DNA of 64,000 bases from JACKEQ01 sp041389565. GTDB taxonomy: Bacteria; Myxococcota_A; UBA796; GCA-2862545. This document shows positions 23,988 to 32,349 of this stretch, in pieces (the stretch's first letter is position 1; each line of letters opens with the position of its first letter). The stretch covers positions 186,001 to 250,000 of the forward strand of contig JAWKRP010000002.1 in assembly GCA_041389565.1 (NCBI GenBank), written 5' to 3'. Below the pieces are notes generated by a model, which saw nothing but the letters and a program-made list of their open reading frames with translations, ran no database searches and was not told the DNA's origin. The position numbers and the translations under genes are program-made.

Positions 23988-24284
23988 ATGAACGCCCGTA
24001 TCCTCGTCCTCACCGCCATCACCGTGCCCTTTCTCGTGCTGTCCGCGATCGCGACCGTGCAGCACGGCTTCATCGGCATCTTCGCCGTGGCGACCCGCGA
24101 CACCGCGAGCGCACAGGTGTTCGCCGATCTCTGCGTGGCGCTGTTCCTGGTCACCGGGTGGCTGCGGAACGATGCGCGCGAGCGGGGTCTCGCGTGGGTG
24201 CCCTGGCTGGTCGCGACCCCCCTGCTCGGGAGCATCGCGCCCCTCGGCTACCTGTACTGGCGTGAGCTGCGCGCGACCCGGTGA
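23988..24284 (+). CDS. Small three-helix membrane protein (DUF2834-like)
   Basis: 98 residues, ATG with AGGAGG about six bases upstream. Three hydrophobic segments at about 3-21, 42-57 and 71-91. The spacing of a first helix, a short FIGIF loop, and the VPWLVA..GSIAPLGYLYWR end resembles the DUF2834 group. Divergent from the XRE/MmyB regulator, which probably controls it. Function unknown. Confidence 0.7.
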   Translation: MNARILVLTAITVPFLVLSAIATVQHGFIGIFAVATRDTASAQVFADLCVALFLVTGWLRNDARERGLAWVPWLVATPLLGSIAPLGYLYWRELRATR

Positions 24285-24293
24285 GCCCCGGCC

Positions 24294-24301
24294 GTGCTAA
24301 G
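24294..24301 (+). promoter_or_regulatory. Extended -10 element GTGCTAAG
   Basis: Lies 19 bases before the pyruvate kinase ATG. The leader would be about 12 bases and include CGGAGGG. Confidence 0.4.
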
Positions 24302-24320
24302 CCCTGCGTCCGGAGGGCCG

Positions 24321-25781
24321 ATGTACGAGAGCCGCCCCGATCTGCAGACCCGCACCAAGATCGTCGCCACCCTGGGTCCCGCCTGCTGGGACGAGCCCAA
24401 CCTCACGAACCTGCTGCGCGCAGGGGTCGACGTGTGCCGCATCAACTGCAGCCACGCCGACCACGAGAGCATCCGCCGCCAGGTCGCCCGCGTGCGTCGG
24501 GCCGCGATGAAGCTCGGCGTGCCCACGGGCATCCTGCTCGACCTCCAGGGCCCCAAGATCCGCACCAGCAAGGTGCCCGAGCCCCTCCATCTCGCCGACG
24601 GAGACGTGCTCACGGTGGTGATGATCGACGCGCAGATCTCGAAGGATCGTCACGACAAGCGCGTCGGCACGACCTACCCCGAGATGGCCGACGACGTGAC
24701 GGCCGGCGACCGCGTGCTGTTCGCCGATGGCGCGCTCCAGGGCGAGGTGGCGGCCGTGCGCCACGACACGAGCCCCAAGGAGGTCGACATCCGGATCACC
24801 GTGGGCGGCGAGCTCGGGTCGAACAAGGGCATCAACCTGCCCGGCGTGAACATGTCGGTGCCGTCGATCACCGAGAAGGACTTCGCCGATCTGGCCGTCG
24901 GGCTCGAGGTGGGCGTCGACTACGTGGCCCTGTCGTTCGTGCGAACGGCCGAAGACGTGCTCCAGCTGAAGGCCGAGATGGCCCGGCTCGGGCACTCCGC
25001 GCCCGTGATCGCCAAGATCGAGAAGCCCGAGGCCGTGCAGAACATCGACTCGATCTGCGAGGTCGCGAACGGGGTGATGGTCGCGCGGGGCGATCTCGGG
25101 GTGGAGGTCCGCATCGAGAAGGTGCCGGTCTACCAGAAGCACATCATCGAAGCGGCCCATCGCCACGGGGCTCTCTGCATCACGGCCACCCAGATGCTCG
25201 ACAGCATGGAGCGCAGCCCGCGCCCCACGCGCGCCGAGACCACCGACGTGGCGAACGCCATCCTCGACGGCACCGACGCCGTCATGCTGTCGGGCGAGAC
25301 CTCCGTGGGGGCGTACCCCATCGAGGCCGTGAGGATGATGGACAGCATCGCGCGCGAGGTCGAAGGGTCGCGGTTCTTCGTGCCCGTCCCGCTCGACAAG
25401 CTGCCGCCGCTGCCCGGCTCGTCGGGCATCGTCGCGCGCGCGGCCGTGTATGCGGCCACCGAGCGCGAGCGGCCCCTCGTGATCTTCACGTGGTCGGGCA
25501 TCACGGCGCTCTACGCCGGAAAGGCCCGTCCGCGCGGGCCGATCTACGCGCTCACCCCGCATCCGCGCGTCGCCGACAAGCTCGCGCTGGCCTGGGGAGT
25601 CACGCCCATCGTCATCGCGCAGCACTCGAACGTCGAGGAGCTCATCCAGACCGGTGAGCAGGTGCTCCTGCGTCGCGGCGACGTGCTGCCGGGCGAGGAG
25701 ATCGTCATCCTCGCGGGCCGCTCGCCCACGCGCGGCTCGGCGAACCTGATGAAGATCCATCACGCCGGCGCCGAGGACTGA
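24321..25781 (+). CDS. pyk: Pyruvate kinase
   Basis: 486 residues. Converts phosphoenolpyruvate and ADP to pyruvate and ATP. Conserved features: TKIVATLGPACW at about 13, CRINCSHA (where most have RMNFSHG), LDLQGPKIRT, the catalytic Lys in VIAKIEKPEAV, MVARGDLGVEV, and the metal/substrate loop TATQMLDSM with RAETTDVANAI. C-terminal allosteric domain complete. The ATG with GGAGGG five bases upstream is preferred to a GTG nine codons earlier, which coincides with the promoter-like element. Confidence 0.96.
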   Translation: MYESRPDLQTRTKIVATLGPACWDEPNLTNLLRAGVDVCRINCSHADHESIRRQVARVRRAAMKLGVPTGILLDLQGPKIRTSKVPEPLHLADGDVLTVVMIDAQISKDRHDKRVGTTYPEMADDVTAGDRVLFADGALQGEVAAVRHDTSPKEVDIRITVGGELGSNKGINLPGVNMSVPSITEKDFADLAVGLEVGVDYVALSFVRTAEDVLQLKAEMARLGHSAPVIAKIEKPEAVQNIDSICEVANGVMVARGDLGVEVRIEKVPVYQKHIIEAAHRHGALCITATQMLDSMERSPRPTRAETTDVANAILDGTDAVMLSGETSVGAYPIEAVRMMDSIAREVEGSRFFVPVPLDKLPPLPGSSGIVARAAVYAATERERPLVIFTWSGITALYAGKARPRGPIYALTPHPRVADKLALAWGVTPIVIAQHSNVEELIQTGEQVLLRRGDVLPGEEIVILAGRSPTRGSANLMKIHHAGAED

Positions 25782-26533
25782 CGATCGACGCGCACCCGCT
25801 CGAGCAGCTGTACACGTCCGTCGTTCCGGGCGTGCTGCACGGCGAGCGCGCACAGCGGTTCTTCGGGATCCCCCAGACGATCGCGCTGCTCCGGTCCCTC
25901 GACCCCGAGTGCTCGCACACCGCGGTGGCGCGTGGGCTCCGGCTCGATCTGCGCGCCGAGGGGCTCGAGCACGTGCCGAAGGAGGGTCCGCTGGTGGTGG
26001 CCGCGAACCACCCGTTCGCGATGATCGACCGCACGAGCCTCGGCGCGCTGCTCGAACGGCGCAGGCAGGCGCCCGTCCGGGCCGTCGTGGACGGCGTCTC
26101 CACGCCCTTCGTCGAGATGCACCCGCTGTTCACGTTCCTCGGGCCGTCGTTCTGGGACGAGAGCCGTGCGTTCCTCGTCGGGGGCGGCGCGATGACGATC
26201 TTCCCGGCGGGCCGCACGGTCTGGCTCGATCGTGGGGTCCCCGTCGAAGCCCCCTGGCGGCCGGGCGCACTGAAGCTGGCGGCGATCTCCGGGGCCACCC
26301 TGATCCCGGCGTACGTCGACGCGTCGCCGAGCCGTACGTACCACCGCCTGAGGCGCGTGCTCCCGCGGGAGTGGGTGCAGAAGCTCCATCTCCGCGAGGC
26401 TCAGCGCTTCGGGCGTCCCGTGACGGTCACGTTCGGCGCGCCCCTCGATGTCGCGCGGACGACGCCGGAGTCGCTGCGGAACGCGGTGTACGGGCTCGTC
26501 GGGGTCGGGTTTCGCGAGGCGGGGGAGCGCTGA
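25778..26533 (+). CDS. Lysophospholipid acyltransferase-like protein (PlsC/hemolysin-type)
   Basis: About 251 residues if it starts at the CTG that overlaps the pyruvate kinase stop (CTGA), or 233 from the GTG at 25832; sequence upstream of 25832 still looks coding, and no ATG is available. Acyltransferase block I is ANHPFAMIDR, with five residues between His and Asp as in hemolysin-type LPLATs, and block III is FPAGRTVW. Block II-like and IV-like strands follow (ATLIPAYVDAS). Probably transfers an acyl chain to a lipid acceptor at the inner membrane. Start uncertain. Confidence 0.78.
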   Translation: MTIDAHPLEQLYTSVVPGVLHGERAQRFFGIPQTIALLRSLDPECSHTAVARGLRLDLRAEGLEHVPKEGPLVVAANHPFAMIDRTSLGALLERRRQAPVRAVVDGVSTPFVEMHPLFTFLGPSFWDESRAFLVGGGAMTIFPAGRTVWLDRGVPVEAPWRPGALKLAAISGATLIPAYVDASPSRTYHRLRRVLPREWVQKLHLREAQRFGRPVTVTFGAPLDVARTTPESLRNAVYGLVGVGFREAGER

Positions 26534-26544
26534 CCGGTGGGGTC

Positions 26545-26579
26545 GGCCGCCGCAGGCGTCCAAACGGGGGACGGCGGCC
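26545..26579. terminator. Bidirectional stem-loop GGCCGCCG / CGGCGGCC
   Basis: Eight-bp arms with an inner GTCC/GGAC pairing and an A-containing loop, between converging genes that end at 26533 and 26630. No T run. Confidence 0.4.
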
Positions 26580-26629
26580 GGTGACGGGCCCTTCGGGCGG
26601 GGTGCCGGTGAGCGCGGTGGAGCCGTACC

Positions 26630-27097
26630 TCAGGGCACGGTCGGCGACGTCCACGTGGCGTCGAACGCGACCTCCGCGATGCACGGGAACGGCTGTCCGA
26701 CCTCGGCCTCGAGCTGCGCGCAGTTGGGCCCTTCACACGTGAACGTCGCGATCTGCGAGCCGGACGCGGCCTCGCGGCCGTCCATCGTGGCTTCGACCCC
26801 CACCACGGCGGTGACAGTGGTCGCGCCGAACGAGCGGCTGTCCTGGAAGCGGTCGGGGCAGGTGAGGTCGTCTTTCGCGAGGGTGCACCGGAACACGTCG
26901 CTCCCGTCGTTCGGATCGATGACGACCGAGCCCTTCCCCTCGTTGTAGACGTAGAAGTCGCCGCCCGGCACGCCGATGTCGTCGATCAGGTCGCACGTGT
27001 CGCTGACGACCTCGGTGGAGCCGTAGAGCCACGTGCCCGAGACCGGGCCGGACGCGCAGCCGGCGAGCATGCAGAGGAGGAGGGGGAACCGGGTCAT
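26630..27097 (-). CDS. Predicted small lipoprotein
   Basis: 155 residues. Lipoprotein signal MTRFPLLLCMLAGC, lipidated at Cys14. The mature part has six further Cys, likely three disulphides, and a GTWLYGST opening with alternating strands, resembling small beta-barrel lipoproteins that bind ligands, but no family is recognised. GGAGGT lies three bases before the ATG. It is 24 bases downstream of the LD-carboxypeptidase gene on the same strand, so it may be the last gene of that operon. Confidence 0.75.
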   Translation of the reverse strand: MTRFPLLLCMLAGCASGPVSGTWLYGSTEVVSDTCDLIDDIGVPGGDFYVYNEGKGSVVIDPNDGSDVFRCTLAKDDLTCPDRFQDSRSFGATTVTAVVGVEATMDGREAASGSQIATFTCEGPNCAQLEAEVGQPFPCIAEVAFDATWTSPTVP

Positions 27098-27121
27098 GCG
27101 ACCTCCACGGAGAGACGCATC

Positions 27122-27973
27122 CTACGGAAAGGCGAGCCCACCGTCGACCACGCCGTGCGCCCCCCACACGAATGCGTGGTTCTGCGACCCATGGCCGATC
27201 GGCGCGTCGACCAGCACCGGGATGCTGAGGCGCTCGAAGCGGTCCTGCAGGAGGTCGTCGAGGGTCCAGTCGACGCCCTCGGGGGACCGACACGACGTGA
27301 GCTCGCCCATCACCAACGCGACGACGCCGTCGAACACGCCGGCCGACTCGAGCTGCTGGAGCATGCGGTCGATCCGGTAGGCGGGCTCGCCGATCTCCTC
27401 GAGGACGAGGATGCAGCCGGAGGCGTCGAGCTGCGCGGACGTTCCCGCCGTGGCCGCGAGCATGCACAGGTTCCCGCCCACCACGGGGCCCTCCGCGCGG
27501 CCCTCCACCCGAACGGTGCCCGGGATCGCGGGCCGCTCACCGGCGAGGACCGCGCACAGCCGCTCCACGGTGGTGGAATCCGAGCCGGGGAGGCTGTGCA
27601 CGACGGGCCCGTGGACCGCCGGACCGAGCCCGCGCGCGTACATCGCGGAGAACAGCGCCGTGACATCGGAGAACCCGATGACGGGACGGGGGGACACGCG
27701 CTCCCAGGGGATGCCGTCGAGGATGCGGGTGAGGCCGTACCCCCCGCGCGCGATCCATACGGCCGCGTAGGCGTCGGACGTGAGCGCTTCGACGAGCTGA
27801 TCGAGCCGGTGCGCGTCGGTGCCCGCGAAGTACCGCCACGGCTGGAGCAGACCGGGCAGGGGCACGGGATTCAGCCCGTGATCACGGGCGATCTGGAGCC
27901 CGTGTGCAAAGCGGTCGGGGTCGTAGGCCCCACAGGGCGCGCACACGGCGATGGGGGCGCCGGGCTCGATCAT
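27122..27973 (-). CDS. ldcA: LD-carboxypeptidase (S66 family)
   Basis: 283 residues. Removes the terminal D-Ala from muropeptide tetrapeptides in the cytoplasm during peptidoglycan recycling. Catalytic triad recognisable: nucleophile Ser102 in IGFSDVTAL, Glu in LEEIGEPAYRIDR (192-193), and His261 in PIGHGSQNH; the RGGYG loop is at 76-80. ATG overlaps the preceding stop by four bases (ATGA). It follows a beta-lactamase-fold hydrolase and a serine hydrolase in one operon. Confidence 0.93.
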   Translation of the reverse strand: MIEPGAPIAVCAPCGAYDPDRFAHGLQIARDHGLNPVPLPGLLQPWRYFAGTDAHRLDQLVEALTSDAYAAVWIARGGYGLTRILDGIPWERVSPRPVIGFSDVTALFSAMYARGLGPAVHGPVVHSLPGSDSTTVERLCAVLAGERPAIPGTVRVEGRAEGPVVGGNLCMLAATAGTSAQLDASGCILVLEEIGEPAYRIDRMLQQLESAGVFDGVVALVMGELTSCRSPEGVDWTLDDLLQDRFERLSIPVLVDAPIGHGSQNHAFVWGAHGVVDGGLAFP

Positions 27974-28848
27974 GCCGACCACCCGTCGAGCGACGCGAGC
28001 GGAGCGACCGCGCTGTACTTCTTCCCGTCGAACGCGACGCCGGACAAGGCGACCTCGGGATCGTGGGTGTAGAACAGGCGGCCTCCGCGCGCCACGAGAT
28101 CGGCCAGCAGCGCCTGCTTCTCGTCGATGAGGCGCTCTGGGAACCGGTCGTAGCCCATGGTGATCGGCAGGTGGACCCAGGGGGTGCCGGGGACGAGGTC
28201 GCCCGCGAACACCACGGGCCCGCCAGGCAGGGTGATCTCGGTGAGCAGGAGGCCGGGCGTGTGCCCCTCGGACCGGTGGAAGCGGTAGTCGGGACCGAGC
28301 GTTTCGGAGTGTGTGCCTGCGACGATCTCGAGCCGACCGGACGCTTCGAGCAGGGCGTTCAGGCGCGGCACGAAGCTCGCGCGGTCGCGAGCGTGGGGAT
28401 GCTGGGCGCGCTCCCAGGCCTCCGCGCCCACGATGAACGTGGCGTTCGGGAACAGGAGGTCGGGCTCGCGGCCCTCCTGCCAGGCGGTGAGCAGGCCACC
28501 CGCGTGGTCGAAGTGGAGGTGCGAGAGCACGACCACGTGGATGTCCTCGTGGGAGAGGCCCTGCGCGGCGAGCGAGCCGAGCAGCACGTGATCGGGCTCG
28601 ACCACACCGAAGCGATCGCGCAGCGCGGGGTCGAAGAACACGCCGATGCCGGCCTCGAGCAGCACGTTGCGCGCGGAGCCCCCGGGCGCCGTGTCGCGGA
28701 CGAGAAGTGCCCGGCAGGCGAGGGGGATGCGGTTCTGGTCGTCGGGTGCGGCCCAGCGGGCCCACAGGGCCTTCGGCGCGTTGCCGAACATGGCGCCCCC
28801 GTCGAGCTTCTGGCTGTTGCCGAGGAGGGAGGTGAGGGTGCGCGACAT
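27970..28848 (-). CDS. Metallo-beta-lactamase-fold hydrolase
   Basis: 292 residues. Zinc-binding motif HLHFDH at 110-115 (with SH before it), later ligands His in SEGHTPG and Asp in FAGDLVPG, and a final His in FYTHDPE. Cytoplasmic, no signal peptide. Resembles the quorum-quenching lactonase/MBL group but substrate is unknown. Its ATG overlaps the serine hydrolase stop by one base (TGATG) and its stop overlaps the ldcA start, so the three are cotranslated. Confidence 0.9.
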   Translation of the reverse strand: MSRTLTSLLGNSQKLDGGAMFGNAPKALWARWAAPDDQNRIPLACRALLVRDTAPGGSARNVLLEAGIGVFFDPALRDRFGVVEPDHVLLGSLAAQGLSHEDIHVVVLSHLHFDHAGGLLTAWQEGREPDLLFPNATFIVGAEAWERAQHPHARDRASFVPRLNALLEASGRLEIVAGTHSETLGPDYRFHRSEGHTPGLLLTEITLPGGPVVFAGDLVPGTPWVHLPITMGYDRFPERLIDEKQALLADLVARGGRLFYTHDPEVALSGVAFDGKKYSAVAPLASLDGWSA

Positions 28849-29900
28849 CAGGACTCCCAGCCGAGCGCGGTGGCGACGGCGTCGTGGACGAGCGGACGCA
28901 GCTTCCGGATGGGCAGCGGGTCGTCGATGGGGTGGGCCCGGTTCGTGAGCAGCGCGACGACCGTGCGGCGCGAGGGCGCGATCCACACGCTGGTACCGGT
29001 GTAGCCGAGGTGTCCGACGGAGTCGGGCGGGAAGAACCGACCGGACGAGGAGGCACCAGGCGTCACGCCGTCCCACCCGCACCGATGGCTCCCGGGGCCC
29101 TTCGCGGCCCAGAACGCCGCGAGCGTGCGGCCGGGGAGCCCGTCGTACCGGGGGTTCCCGCGGGTGGCCTCCAGGAACGCCTCGCCGAGTGCGGCCACCG
29201 CGCGGGACGTGCCGAACAGGCCCGCATGGGTGGACACGCCGCCGATCGACGCGCAGTTCAGGTCGTGCACGGTGCCCTCGATGCCGACGTGGCGGTACGG
29301 ACAGGGCCACTCGGTCGCCGCGGCGCCGGGCCAGCCCCACCGCAGGTCGACCACGCCGCTGGGCACCGTGACGCGCTCGTGGAACAGCTGGGCGAAGGGG
29401 GTTCCGGTCGCGGCTTCGGCGATCTGGAGCAGCCACAGGAACCCGATGTCGGAGTAGACGTGCCGGGTGTCGGGGTCGGCCTCGAGCTCCACCGACCGGA
29501 TCAGCGCATACACGGCGTCTCGCGTGGCGGCGGTGCCGTACGCGCCGTTGCCGATCTCGAGGTAGAGCTTGCGCCAGGCGGGCAGCCCGGAGCCGTGCTG
29601 GAGCAGGTGGCGCACGGTGATCCGCGGATCGACCCCGTCGAGATGGGCGGATGCGGGGGTATCGAGCGTGAGCGTGCCGTCTTCGACGAGGCTGGCGATG
29701 ACCGCGGTTCCGGCGAGCACCTTCGTGACCGAGGCGAGGTCGTACGGCTGGTCGACCGCGACGGGGCGGGGCGGCTCGTACCGCGCCAGACCGACGGTGT
29801 GGTGGAACACCTCGCGCTCCTCCGAGCGGACGGTGAGGCTGATGGACGGGACGACCCGACGGGTCACGAGATCGTCGAGCAGGGCGGTCAGGGCGTGCAT
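28848..29900 (-). CDS. Serine hydrolase, class C beta-lactamase/esterase family
   Basis: 350 residues without a signal peptide, so cytoplasmic like EstB-type esterases. Motifs: SVTK with nucleophile Ser57 and Lys60, YSD at 149-151 in place of YxN, and HLGYTG near residue 300 in the position of KTG. Could act as an esterase, D-aminopeptidase or transpeptidase-like enzyme. First gene of the operon with an MBL-fold hydrolase and LD-carboxypeptidase, which hints at processing of cell-wall fragments. A GGGATAGGAA -10-like sequence lies upstream on the minus strand. Confidence 0.9.
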   Translation of the reverse strand: MHALTALLDDLVTRRVVPSISLTVRSEEREVFHHTVGLARYEPPRPVAVDQPYDLASVTKVLAGTAVIASLVEDGTLTLDTPASAHLDGVDPRITVRHLLQHGSGLPAWRKLYLEIGNGAYGTAATRDAVYALIRSVELEADPDTRHVYSDIGFLWLLQIAEAATGTPFAQLFHERVTVPSGVVDLRWGWPGAAATEWPCPYRHVGIEGTVHDLNCASIGGVSTHAGLFGTSRAVAALGEAFLEATRGNPRYDGLPGRTLAAFWAAKGPGSHRCGWDGVTPGASSSGRFFPPDSVGHLGYTGTSVWIAPSRRTVVALLTNRAHPIDDPLPIRKLRPLVHDAVATALGWES

Positions 29901-29923
29901 GGACGGTTCCTATCCCACTCAGC

Positions 29924-29932
29924 GTGTTACGC
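29924..29932 (+). promoter_or_regulatory. Extended -10 element GTGTTACGC
   Basis: Third identical copy of this element, 69 bases before the accD start, so the leader is about 60 bases. The leader contains a CGGGCCTCCCGG-type GC-rich inverted repeat that could fold. Confidence 0.4.
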
Positions 29933-30001
29933 GGGGCCTTCCATCGGCACCGCGGGCCTCCCGGCCGGGAGCCGGCAGCCGAGCGAAGATCCGGAGACGG
30001 G

Positions 30002-30976
30002 ATGGCGAACGAAGGACGGCGTTGGTTCGAGCAGCGGAAGGAGTTCGTGGGCAAGGCGCGTGCGCCGGGCGAAGGCGCCGACACGCCCGACCTGCTCACC
30101 CGGTGTCCGCAGTGCTCCGAGCCCGTCTACAACGAGGCGCTCGTCGAGAACCTGCAGGTGTGCCCGCTGTGCGGCCACCACTTCCGGATCGACGCCCACG
30201 TGCGCCTCGAGCTCCTGTGCGACCCCGACTCGCCGCTCGTGCCGCACGACGACGACCTTCACCCGGTCGACGCGCTGGGCTTCGTCGACAGCAAGCCGTA
30301 CGGGAAGCGCATCGATGCCGCGCGCAAGAAGACCGGTCGGAACGACGCGTTCGTGTCGGTCACGGGGAAGATCGGCGGCATCGAGTGCGAGGTGGGCTGC
30401 TTCGACTTCCGCTACATGGGCGGCTCCATGGGCTCCGTCGTGGGCGAGCTGATCACGCGCCTGTTCGAGCGCGCGGCCGAGCACGAGCGCCCCGCCATCG
30501 TGGTGAGCGCGTCCGGCGGTGCCCGCATGCAGGAAGGCGTCCTGTCGCTCATGCAGATGGCGAAGACCTGCGCGGCGCTCGCCCGCCTGCAGGACGAAGC
30601 CGGCATGCCGTACATCAGCGTGCTCACGCACCCGACGACGGGCGGTGTGGCCGCGAGCTTCTCGATGCTCGGCGACCTGATCATCGCGGAGCCCCAGGCG
30701 CTGATCGGCTTCGCCGGTCCGCGGGTGATCGAGCAGACCATCGGTCAGCAGCTCCCCGAGGGCTTCCAGACGAGCGAGTACCTGCTCGAGCACGGCCTGA
30801 TCGACCTGATCGTCGAGCGCGACCAGCTCCGCAGCACCATCGTGCGCGTGCTGCGCCAGCTCCTGAAGCTCGACTCCCTCGAGGCCGACGACGCGCTGAT
30901 CGATCGTGAGATCGCCGCGGGCGGGCCGCTCCTCGCGAAGCCGGAGGCTCCGGCGACCTCGGACGGCGTGGCGTGA
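30002..30976 (+). CDS. accD: Acetyl-CoA carboxylase carboxyltransferase subunit beta
   Basis: 324 residues. With AccA it transfers the carboxyl group from biotin to acetyl-CoA for fatty acid synthesis. The N-terminal zinc ribbon has Cys35, Cys38, Cys54 and Cys57 (CPQC, CPLC). The crotonase-fold domain includes FRYMGGSMGSVVGE, SASGGARMQEG and HPTTGGVAASF. ATG follows CGGAGACGG. The last codon overlaps folC (GTGA), the classical accD-folC arrangement. Confidence 0.97.
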   Translation: MANEGRRWFEQRKEFVGKARAPGEGADTPDLLTRCPQCSEPVYNEALVENLQVCPLCGHHFRIDAHVRLELLCDPDSPLVPHDDDLHPVDALGFVDSKPYGKRIDAARKKTGRNDAFVSVTGKIGGIECEVGCFDFRYMGGSMGSVVGELITRLFERAAEHERPAIVVSASGGARMQEGVLSLMQMAKTCAALARLQDEAGMPYISVLTHPTTGGVAASFSMLGDLIIAEPQALIGFAGPRVIEQTIGQQLPEGFQTSEYLLEHGLIDLIVERDQLRSTIVRVLRQLLKLDSLEADDALIDREIAAGGPLLAKPEAPATSDGVA

Positions 30977-32313
30977 TCACGCACCCGGTGCTCTCCCGCC
31001 TGGCGATGTCGGGCATGAAGCTCGGGCTGGATCGGGTGCGCGAGTTCCTGCAGGTGATCGGCGAGCCCCACCGCTCGTATGCGGTGGTGCACGTGGCGGG
31101 CACCAACGGAAAGGGCAGCGTCACGGCGATGGTCTCGAACGCCCTGCGGGAAGCGGGCTATCGCGTGGGCGCGAACTTCTCGCCGCACACCACCGAGCTG
31201 AACGAGCGCATCTGGATCGACGGAACCCCCATCACCGACGCGTTCCTGAACGAGGTGATCGAGGAGATCGACCGCGCGCGGCGCGACTGGGCCGACACCG
31301 CGCAGATCGAGGGCGAGCCGCTCACGTACTTCGAGCTGATCACGTGTGCGGCCTTCCTGGCGTTCGCGCGGCGTCAGGTCGACATCGCGGTGATCGAGAC
31401 GGGGCTCGGCGGTCGGCTGGACGCCACGAACGTGGTGCAGCCGCAGGTGGTGGCGGTCACGAGCATCGGCATGGACCACATGGCGGAGCTCGGCGGCACG
31501 CTGGCCGAGATCGCGGGCGAGAAGGCCGGGATCTTCAAGAAGGGTGCGTCGGCGGTCATCGGTCCGGTCGATCCGGGCATCGTGCCGGTGTTCACGCGTC
31601 GTGCGGAGGTGCTGGGGATGACGCTGTGGCGTCCGGGCCCCGACCTCCGGCGGAGCTTCTCGCACGGGAAGTGGTCGCTCTCCACGCCGCTCGGCACGCT
31701 CGACGACGTGTCGCTGACCCTGCAGGGCGAGCACCAGGGTGCGAATGCCTCGGTCGCGCTGGGGGTGCTGCACCAGCTGCGGAACCAGGGCTTCCCGGTC
31801 GACGACGACGCCATCCGGCGGGGGCTCGAGGGCGCCTGGATCCCCGGCCGGCTGGAGGAGGTCGCGCCCGGCGTGTGGGTCGACGGGGCCCACAACCGCG
31901 CGGGCACCGAGGCGCTGGCGAAGTGGCTGTCGCGTCGTCCGCGTCCCGATGTGCGCATCCTGCTGTTCGGGATGGGCGAGGGTCGCGACCCCATCGACAT
32001 CGCCCAGCCGCTCGTGCCGTACGTCGACGAGCTCGTCACCACCCGCTGCTCGCACCCGAAGGCACGCGACCCCTACGACCTGGCGGTCCAGCTCCAGGAG
32101 CTCGAGGTCGTGCTGTCGGCAGGCGGAGACATCGACACCACGCTGGCCGAGGTGGTGGCGGACGCCGACGAGGTGATCGTGGCGGGTAGCCTGTACCTGG
32201 TCGGTGCCGTGCGCGCGCTGGTGGCCGCGGGCGCACTCGACGACTTCGAGCCGCTCGAGGAAGACGAAGCGGACGAAGACGACCTCGACGAAGGCGACGA
32301 TCCCGACCGCTGA
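30973..32313 (+). CDS. folC: Folylpolyglutamate/dihydrofolate synthase
   Basis: 446 residues, GTG start. Adds glutamate to folates and couples dihydropteroate with glutamate. The P-loop VHVAGTNGKGSV is at about 38-49, the omega-loop SPHTTELNERI follows at about 70, and ETGLGGRLDATN, TSIGMDHM and VDGAHNRAGTE are all present. Unusually the last 25 residues are almost all Asp/Glu (DEADEDDLDEGDD), an acidic tail not needed in the family. Coupled to accD. Confidence 0.95.
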   Translation: MITHPVLSRLAMSGMKLGLDRVREFLQVIGEPHRSYAVVHVAGTNGKGSVTAMVSNALREAGYRVGANFSPHTTELNERIWIDGTPITDAFLNEVIEEIDRARRDWADTAQIEGEPLTYFELITCAAFLAFARRQVDIAVIETGLGGRLDATNVVQPQVVAVTSIGMDHMAELGGTLAEIAGEKAGIFKKGASAVIGPVDPGIVPVFTRRAEVLGMTLWRPGPDLRRSFSHGKWSLSTPLGTLDDVSLTLQGEHQGANASVALGVLHQLRNQGFPVDDDAIRRGLEGAWIPGRLEEVAPGVWVDGAHNRAGTEALAKWLSRRPRPDVRILLFGMGEGRDPIDIAQPLVPYVDELVTTRCSHPKARDPYDLAVQLQELEVVLSAGGDIDTTLAEVVADADEVIVAGSLYLVGAVRALVAAGALDDFEPLEEDEADEDDLDEGDDPDR

Positions 32314-32346
32314 GTCCCGAGGGCCCCGGTCCGTGAGTCCCGAGGG
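32311..32346 (+). repeat. Direct repeat TGAGTCCCGAGGG, two copies
   Basis: Thirteen-base copies at 32311-32323 and 32334-32346, the first starting at the folC stop codon. The ten-base core TGAGTCCCGA also occurs after the kinase gene at about 60369. Meaning unknown; it lies between converging genes. Confidence 0.5.
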
Positions 32347-32349
32347 TGT

